Assembly (NCBI GenBank): GCA_028287225.1
Contig: JAQBPZ010000214.1
Span: 1-6,828 of the forward strand
Source: Gemmatimonadota bacterium
GTDB lineage: Bacteria > Gemmatimonadota > Gemmatimonadetes > Gemmatimonadales > Gemmatimonadaceae
Direction of reading: 5' to 3'
DNA length: 6,828 nucleotides
Part shown: piece after piece, positions 1 to 6,828 of the stretch
Position numbering within the stretch: the stretch's first letter is position 1
Layout of the letters: every line of letters starts with the position of its first letter
Notes under the pieces: generated by a model
Told to the model about the DNA's origin: nothing
Seen by the model: only the letters and a program-made list of their open reading frames with translations
Databases searched by the model: none
Translations under genes and position numbers: made by a program

Positions 1-2
1 AT

Positions 3-236
3 CGCATCGAGAGCGCCACCCCGGGCGCCACCTGGGGCGGCGCGACGCTGCCGCTGGTCGTGATCCTCGGCGGCGACGCGCCGAACGAGGGCCCGTGGCG
101 CACCCTGTCCGGCGCGACGATCGACGGACGCTGGAGCCGAGTCACGGGCGACAGCCTCCGTCTGGAGCTCAGGGGCGCGACGGTCGTGGTGGGACGAACG
201 GGGACGGTGGTCGCGAAACCCGTGAAATGCGATTAA
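3..236 (+). CDS. C-terminal end of an unrecognised protein (5' truncated)
   Basis: An open frame enters from the window edge (first full codon at base 3) and gives 77 residues before the TAA at 234-236. The fragment is rich in Gly, Thr, Val and Ala, with alternating patterns such as LPLVVILGG and TVVVGRTGTVVAKPV that suggest short beta strands. It ends in KPVKCD, leaving a Cys one residue from the C-terminus. I recognise no family motif, signal peptide or membrane segment in the visible part; the start lies outside the window. Codon use is GC-rich like the downstream genes, which supports real coding. It is separated from treS by 439 non-coding bases and a cluster of hairpins, so it is probably not in the same operon. 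No function is assigned. Confidence 0.6.
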   Translation, partial: RIESATPGATWGGATLPLVVILGGDAPNEGPWRTLSGATIDGRWSRVTGDSLRLELRGATVVVGRTGTVVAKPVKCD

Positions 237-245
237 CCGTCGGGC

Positions 246-262
246 GGCGCGCGTAGCGCGCC
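246..262 (+). terminator. GC hairpin just after the upstream stop codon, possible 3'-end element
   Basis: A perfect 7-bp stem (GGCGCGC at 246-252, GCGCGCC at 256-262) closes on a GTA loop and begins nine bases after the TAA of the upstream gene. No T-tract follows (the next bases are TTGCCG), so it is not a canonical intrinsic terminator. In a high-GC genome it could still block 3' exonuclease or contribute to termination. It is also the first hairpin of the larger cluster, so it may have no specific role for this gene. Confidence 0.3.
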
Positions 263-288
263 TTGCCGCGCGGTCGGCGAGACCGCCT

Positions 289-419
289 CCCTTGGCGGGC
301 GGCTGTCGCCGGCGCCTGCGGCGCCCACGGGACCATGCCTTGACGGGCGCTCGCGATGCTCGCTTCGCGGGAAACCCTCGAGCCGTGCCGGCAAGGGCGG
401 CGTAGCCGCCCGCCAAGGG
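289..419. repeat. 15-bp perfect inverted repeat (289-303 and 405-419)
   Basis: CCCTTGGCGGGCGGC at 289-303 is the exact reverse complement of GCCGCCCGCCAAGGG at 405-419, with 101 bases between. The right arm overlaps the 395-411 and 417-437 hairpins, so local and long-range pairing compete. The arms could be the ends of a small non-coding element, or two oppositely oriented copies of one repeat unit. No transposase frame and no obvious flanking target-site duplication is seen, so I do not call an insertion sequence. Confidence 0.6.
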
Positions 420-501
420 TCGCGTTCCACGCGACCCGTCCGCCAAGCGAAGGCGCAACGCGCCGGAGCGCCGGCTGTTCAGGGGCGTGTCGCGCAGCGA
501 C

Positions 502-675
502 CGCGAGCGCCCGGCTCCACTCATGGCCCTTTTGTTGCGCCTCGTGCGCGCGAACGGCGCGATGATGTTTCCATGCGGACGACATCGGATGTCATGACTC
601 TCTGAGCGCAATTTCGCGCCATGAAGACGCCGTTCATGCGACAGCATCACGCTACCCGGCACTTCATCGAACGGA
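502..675 (+). promoter_or_regulatory. treS operon leader with a small dyad at 581-598
   Basis: This is the last 174 bases before treS and is less GC-rich than the hairpin cluster, notably around 560-620, so it is the most likely place for the operon promoter. GACAT at 581-585 and ATGTC at 589-593 form a perfect dyad with a three-base spacer, and it runs into the 8-bp palindrome GTCATGAC at 591-598. Either could be an operator, but I cannot match them to a known regulator. I could not find a convincing -35/-10 pair: TTGTTG at 532-537 has no good -10 at the right distance. The treS start has no clear Shine-Dalgarno sequence; only ACGGA abuts the ATG. Confidence 0.3.
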
Positions 676-2360
676 ATGCACGCCCAGAAGCATGATCCTT
701 CCTGGCATCACGATGCCGTCATCTACCAGCTGCACGTCAAGGCCTTCCGCGACTCCAACCGCGACGGGTTCGGCGACTTTCGCGGACTGATCGAGAAGCT
801 CGACTACATCGCCGAGCTCGGCGTCTCCGCGGTCTGGCTGCTCCCCTTCTATCCCTCGCCCCTCAAGGACGACGGGTACGACATCGCCGACTACACGGCG
901 GTGCACCCGAACTACGGGAGCACGGAAGACTTCAGGGAATTCCTGACCGCGGCGCACGCGCGCGGCCTCCGGGTGATCACCGAGCTGGTGATCAACCACA
1001 CCTCGGACCAGCACCCCTGGTTCCAGCGCGCCCGCAACGCGCCGAAGGGCTCGCCGGAGCGCGACTTCTACGTCTGGGGCGACGACCCCAACCGGTACGC
1101 GGAGGCGCGCATCATCTTCACCGACACCGAGACCTCCAACTGGACCTGGGACCCGGTGGCGCAGCAGTTCTTCTGGCACCGCTTCTTCAGCCACCAGCCG
1201 GACCTCAACTTCGACAACCCCGCGGTGCTGGAGGCGCTGCTCGACGTGATGCGCTTCTGGCTCGACATGGGCGTGGACGGGCTGCGTCTGGACGCGATTC
1301 CCTACCTCGTGGAGCGCGAAGGGACGAACTGCGAGAACCTCCCGGAGACGCACGCCATCCTCAAGCGCATGCGCGCCGTGATGGATGCCGAGTACCCGGA
1401 CCGCCTCTTCCTGGCCGAGGCGAACCAGTGGCCCGAGGACGTGCGGCCGTACTTCGGCGACGGGGACGAGTGCCACATGGCGTTCCACTTCCCCGTGATG
1501 CCGCGCATGTACATGGCGGTGGCGCAGGAGGACCGGATGCCGATCGTGGACATCATGGCGAAGACGCCGCCGATCCCCCCGCAGTGCCAGTGGGCGATCT
1601 TCCTGCGCAACCACGACGAGCTCACGCTGGAGATGGTGACCGAGGACGAGCGCGCCTTCATGTACGGGCACTACGCGAAGGACCAGCGTATGCGCATCAA
1701 CGTCGGCATCCGCCGGCGCCTTGCGCCCCTCATGGAGAACGGACGCGCGGAGATCGAGCTGATGCATGCGCTGCTGATGTCGCTCCCCGGCTCGCCCGTG
1801 CTGTACTACGGTGACGAGATCGGCATGGGCGACAACATCTACCTTGGCGACCGCAACGGCGTGCGCACGCCGATGCAGTGGTCGTCCGACCGCAACGCCG
1901 GCTTCTCGTCGGCGGAGAACGCCGCGCTGTACTTCCCGGTGATCGTGGATGCGCCGTACGGGTTCCAGACGATCAACGTGGAGACCCAGGAGGCCACGGC
2001 GAGCTCGCTGCTCAACTGGGTGCGCGCGATCGTCCGGCTGCGCCAGCGCTACCAGGCGTTCGGCCGCGGGACCTTCGAGCCGCTCGCGCCGCAGAACCGC
2101 CGCGTGCTCGCGTTCCTGCGCCGGTGGGATGGCGAGGTGATCCTCTGCGTCAACAACCTCGCCCGCCATGCGCAGTACGTGGAGCTCGACCTGCGCGAGT
2201 TCGAGGGCTGGTCGCCGATGGAGATGTGGAGCGGGCAGCCGTTTCCACGCATCGGCGAGCTGCCGTACCTGCTGACCATGAACGGGCGCGACTTTCTCTG
2301 GTTCAAGCTCCAGCCACCGGGTGGTCCGGAGCGGCTCGGCGCGGTATCGACGGTAGGGGC

Positions 2361-2364
<4 letters not shown>
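676..2364 (+). CDS. treS: Trehalose synthase (maltose alpha-D-glucosyltransferase), GH13
   Basis: This 562-residue cytoplasmic enzyme interconverts maltose and trehalose by intramolecular transglucosylation (EC 5.4.99.16). A GH13 (beta/alpha)8 barrel fills most of the protein. The calcium-loop-like DSNRDGFGDF is at 26-35, region I ELVINHT at 103-109, the nucleophile D206 in GLRLDAIPY, the acid/base E248 in LAEANQWPED, and the stabilising D314 in FLRNHDEL. Long stretches such as SHQPDLNFDNP (172-182) and GDEIGMGDNIYLGDR (379-393) are typical of TreS rather than of alpha-glucosidases. A beta-sandwich domain follows from about 470 to 548. Length matches single-domain TreS; there is no fused maltokinase (Pep2/Mak) domain, and the chain ends in a short Gly/Pro tail. 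The ATG at 676 is the first possible start, since the frame is closed by TGA at 622-624 with no start codon between. The Shine-Dalgarno is poor. The stop overlaps the treZ start by four bases. Confidence 0.97.
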
Positions 2365-4486
<2,122 letters not shown>

Positions 4487-4490
<4 letters not shown>

Positions 4491-6670
4491 CGATGCGCGT
4501 GTGGCCGGGACGACCCCATCCGCTGGGCGCCACGTGGGACGGCACCGGCGTGAACTTCGCCCTCTTCTCCGAGCAGGCGACCGGGGTGGAGCTCTGCCTC
4601 TTCCGCGAGCCGCACGACACCGGGGAGGCCGCGAGGATCCAGCTCACGGAGCGCACCGATCAGGTGTGGCACTGCTACCTGCCCGACGCGCGGCCGGGCC
4701 AGTACTACGGCTACCGCGTGCACGGCCCCTACGAGCCGCAGCACGGGCTCCGCTTCAACCCGGCGAAGCTGCTGATCGACCCGTACGCCAAGGCGATCAC
4801 CGGGGCCATCAAGTGGAGCAACGACCTGTTCGCGTACATGGTCGGCGGCGGGCAGGAGGACCTCGTGCCCGACCCCGACAACTCGGCCGGCGGCGTGCCG
4901 AAGTCCGTGGTCATCGACTCCGCCTTCACCTGGGAGAACGACCAGCCGCTGCACCTGCCGTACAACCGCACGGTCATCTACGAGTGCCACGTGAAGGGGA
5001 TGACGCAGCGCCACCCCGACGTGCCGCCCGAGCTGCGCGGCACCTACCTTGGCCTCTGCAGCGATCCGATGCTGGAGTACTTCCAGACCCTCGGCGTGAC
5101 CGCGCTGGAGCTGCTGCCGGTGCACCAGTTCGTGGTGGACCGCCATCTCGCGGAGCGCGGGCTCACCAACTACTGGGGGTACAACTCCATCGGCTTCTTC
5201 GCCCCGGACGTGCGGTACAGCACCCGCGGGCTGGGCAACCAGGTCTACGAGTTCAAGACCATGGTGAAGACGCTGCACGCCGCCGGCCTGGAGGTCATCC
5301 TCGACGTGGTGTACAACCACACCGGCGAGGGCAACCACCTGGGCCCCACGCTGAGCATGAAGGGGATCGACAACACCACGTACTATCGCCTGGAGCCGGA
5401 CAACCGGCGCTTCTACACCGACTTCACCGGCACCGGCAACTCGCTGAACATGCAGCACCCGCGGACCATCCAGCTGGTGATGGACTCGCTGCGGTACTGG
5501 GTGGAGGAGATGCACGTGGACGGCTTCCGCTTCGACCTGGCGCCGACGCTCGCGCGCGAGGCGTACGACGTGGACAAGCTGTCGGCGTTCTTCGACATCA
5601 TCCACCAGGACCCCACCCTGGCCAAGGTGAAGCTGATCGCCGAGCCGTGGGACGTGGGGCCGGGCGGATACCAGGTCGGCAACTTCCCGGTGCGCTGGAC
5701 GGAGTGGAACGGCAAGTACCGGGACGCCGTGCGCAAGTTCTGGAAGGGGGAGAAGGGACAGGTGCCGGAGATGGCGAGCCGCCTCGCCGGCTCCAGCGAC
5801 ATCTTCAGCGGCAGCCAGCGCGGCCTCTACGCCAGCATCAACTTCATCGTGGCGCACGATGGCTACACCCTGCGCGACCTCGTGAGCTACGAGCGGAAGC
5901 ACAACGAGGCGAACGGCGAGAACAACCAGGACGGCCACAACGACAACATCAGCCGCAACTGGGGGGTGGAGGGCGAGACGGACGATCCGGCGGTGATCGA
6001 CATGCGCTACCGGCTCATGCGCACCTTCCTCGCGACGCTGATCTTCTCGCAGGGCGTCCCCATGCTCGCGCACGGCGACGAGCTCGGGCGCACGCAGGGC
6101 GGCAACAACAACGCGTACGCGCAGGACAACGAGATCACCTGGGTGAACTGGGACCTCGACGAGCGCCAGCGCGAGCTGCTGGCGTTCACGCGCAAGCTCA
6201 TCGCCATCCGGCAGGCGCACCCGACGCTGCGGCGGCGGCACTTCTTCCGCGGCCAGGCGACCGAGGGCTCCCCGCACAAGGACGTGACCTGGCTCGGTCC
6301 GGACGCGAAGGAGCTGACGCCGGCGCAGTGGCAGAATCCCGATGCGCAGGTGCTCGGCATGCTCATCGACGGCCATGCGACGGACGAGGTGGACGACCGC
6401 GGCCACAACGTGCGCGGCGACACGCTGCTGCTCGTCGCCAACGGCGGCGAGTCCAACGTGGACTTCCACCTCCCGCAGCTCGAGGGGGAGAACATCTGGG
6501 TGCTGATGGTGGACACCGCGCGGCGCGATCTGCCGGTGGTGCGCAGCGGCTGCGTCACGGTGCAGGCGCACTCGCTGGTGCTGCTCCGCTTCGGCGCCGA
6601 CCGGCGCATCGCGAGCCAGGAAGACCAGTGGCGGGAGCCGGTCTCCGCCGCCCAGCAGGCCACGCCATGA
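4487..6670 (+). CDS. glgX: Glycogen debranching enzyme (GlgX/TreX-type isoamylase), GH13
   Basis: This enzyme hydrolyses alpha-1,6 branch points of glycogen or limit dextrins in the cytoplasm, releasing linear malto-oligosaccharides. The 727-residue product begins with an isoamylase-type CBM48 domain (about 6-150, starting PGRPHPLGATWDGTGVNF). The GH13 barrel contains TNYWGYNSIGFFAP (227-240), region I DVVYNHTGEG (273-282), the nucleophile D350 in DGFRFDLA, the acid/base E386 in LIAEPWDVGPGGYQ and the stabiliser D458 in VAHDGYTLRDLVSY. The block NEANGENNQDGHNDN (473-487) and the pair GDELGRTQGGNNNAY (530-544) are hallmarks of GlgX/TreX. The C-terminal beta domain runs from about 590 to 702. 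Length is normal for the family (about 660-750). In trehalose clusters this family is called TreX and feeds TreY/TreZ; GlgX is the safer name without treY in view. It overlaps treZ and the next gene by four bases each. Confidence 0.95.
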
Positions 6671-6828
6671 CGGGCGCACCTCCAGCGCGGTCGCCGGCCA
6701 TCCCCCCCTTGAGCGACGCCGACCGCAGCGCGCTGCGCGAGGGGCGGCACGGGGTGCCGCACCAGTGGCTCGGTCCGCACGCCGCGACCATCGAGGGCGT
6801 CGAGGGCCTGGTCGTCCGCGTGATGCAG
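6667..6828 (+). CDS. glgB: N-terminus of probable 1,4-alpha-glucan branching enzyme (3' truncated)
   Basis: The ATG at 6667 overlaps the glgX stop as ATGA, and the frame is open to the last base, giving 54 residues. AGCAGG at 6654-6659, seven bases upstream, is a plausible Shine-Dalgarno. After a Pro/Ala-rich start comes REGRHGVPHQWLGPH (24-38) and then GLVVRVMQ at the edge. This matches the N1 domain opening of bacterial GlgB (histidine-rich lead, then LG-x-H, then a V-x-R strand), which makes alpha-1,6 branches in glycogen (EC 2.4.1.18). No catalytic residue is in view, so the call rests on this motif and on its place in a glycogen/trehalose operon. Another CBM48-bearing GH13 protein is the main alternative; TreY, which lacks this domain, is unlikely. 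Confidence 0.82.
   Translation, partial: MTGAPPARSPAIPPLSDADRSALREGRHGVPHQWLGPHAATIEGVEGLVVRVMQ

Larger units (their letters stand above)
246..501. repeat. Cluster of short GC hairpins joined by CGCCAAGG-like linkers
   Basis: This non-coding stretch is a run of small perfect palindromes: 246-252/256-262 (loop GTA), 270-275/281-286 (loop GGCGA), 311-316/320-325 (loop TGC), 352-356/365-369, 395-401/405-411 (loop GTA), 417-424/430-437 (8-bp stem, loop TTCCA), 452-456/460-464 (loop AAC) and 489-493/497-501 (loop GCA). Between or beside them sits a recurring linker close to CGCCAAGG. On the minus strand it lies at 261-268, 289-297 and 338-347, and on the plus strand at 389-396, 411-419 and 441-448. 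The linkers point one way in the left half and the other way in the right half. Near-identical GAGCGCC(C)GGCT words also occur at 466-476 and 505-516. This looks like an intergenic palindromic repeat family (REP/BIME-like in style) or structured RNA; family membership cannot be shown from one copy. Confidence 0.6.

Noticed and set aside
246..464. CRISPR array
   Set aside because: The repeated words are only about 8-10 bases, occur in both orientations and are not separated by uniform unique spacers.
246..501. tRNA or rRNA gene
   Set aside because: The stems are too short and too regularly local for a cloverleaf, with no T-loop-like GTTCGA motif and no rRNA signature.
526..540. Intrinsic terminator ending in the TTTT at 530-533
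   Set aside because: Only four T residues, and no stable stem directly upstream; the nearest stems (489-501 and 483-487 with 508-512) are too far away.
169..585. 138-codon minus-strand frame over the hairpin region, and the 69-codon plus-strand frame at 356-565
   Set aside because: Both translate the GC palindromes into Arg/Pro/Ala-rich sequence with no domain. The DNA structure explains the region better than a protein.
664..2169. 501-codon open frame on the minus strand across treS
   Set aside because: It is a shadow of treS, produced by G/C-rich third positions. It is Val/Arg/His/Gly-rich with no family motif, and the + strand frame has an intact GH13 triad.
1878..2360. Upstream extension of the treZ frame inside treS
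   Set aside because: The frame is open for 161 more codons, but the translation is low-complexity Arg/Pro/Ala, and the conserved TreZ domain plus the ATGA overlap place the start at 2361.

Overview
The window comes from a bacterium with a GC-rich genome. Codons end mostly in G or C, genes overlap by four bases, and long antisense shadow frames stay open. The one long non-coding gap is packed with short GC hairpins. Soil or environmental phyla such as Gemmatimonadota, Acidobacteriota or Myxococcota would fit; I lean weakly to Gemmatimonadota, but no phylogenetic marker is present. All genes seen are on the + strand.

Layout. Bases 3-236 hold the last 77 codons of an unrecognised protein. Bases 237-675 are non-coding. 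The first part (about 246-501) is a cluster of perfect GC hairpins joined by variants of a CGCCAAGG-like linker, in opposite orientations on the two sides. The second part (about 502-675) is a less GC-rich leader with a small dyad and no convincing sigma-70 promoter. From 676 to the window end runs a tightly packed operon of four alpha-glucan/trehalose genes: treS (trehalose synthase, 676-2364), treZ (malto-oligosyltrehalose trehalohydrolase, 2361-4490), glgX/treX (glycogen debranching enzyme, 4487-6670) and the first 54 codons of a probable glgB (branching enzyme, 6667 to the edge). All three junctions are the same four-base ATGA stop/start overlap, which points to one transcript with translational coupling.

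How the genes work together. GlgB and GlgX make and remove alpha-1,6 branches in glycogen. Linear chains freed by GlgX are the substrate for the TreY/TreZ route, in which TreY makes the terminal alpha,alpha-1,1 bond and TreZ releases free trehalose. TreS adds a second, reversible route, maltose to trehalose. The cluster therefore links glycogen turnover to trehalose supply (osmolyte/desiccation protectant, carbon store). TreY, the obligatory partner of TreZ, is not in the window, and TreS carries no fused maltokinase.

The enzymes are well-known families with intact catalytic triads. I do not see a wholly new system. The parts least explained by known families are the hairpin-linker cluster upstream of treS, a long imperfect hairpin inside an apparently dispensable treZ 3' tail just before glgX, and the operon combination itself.
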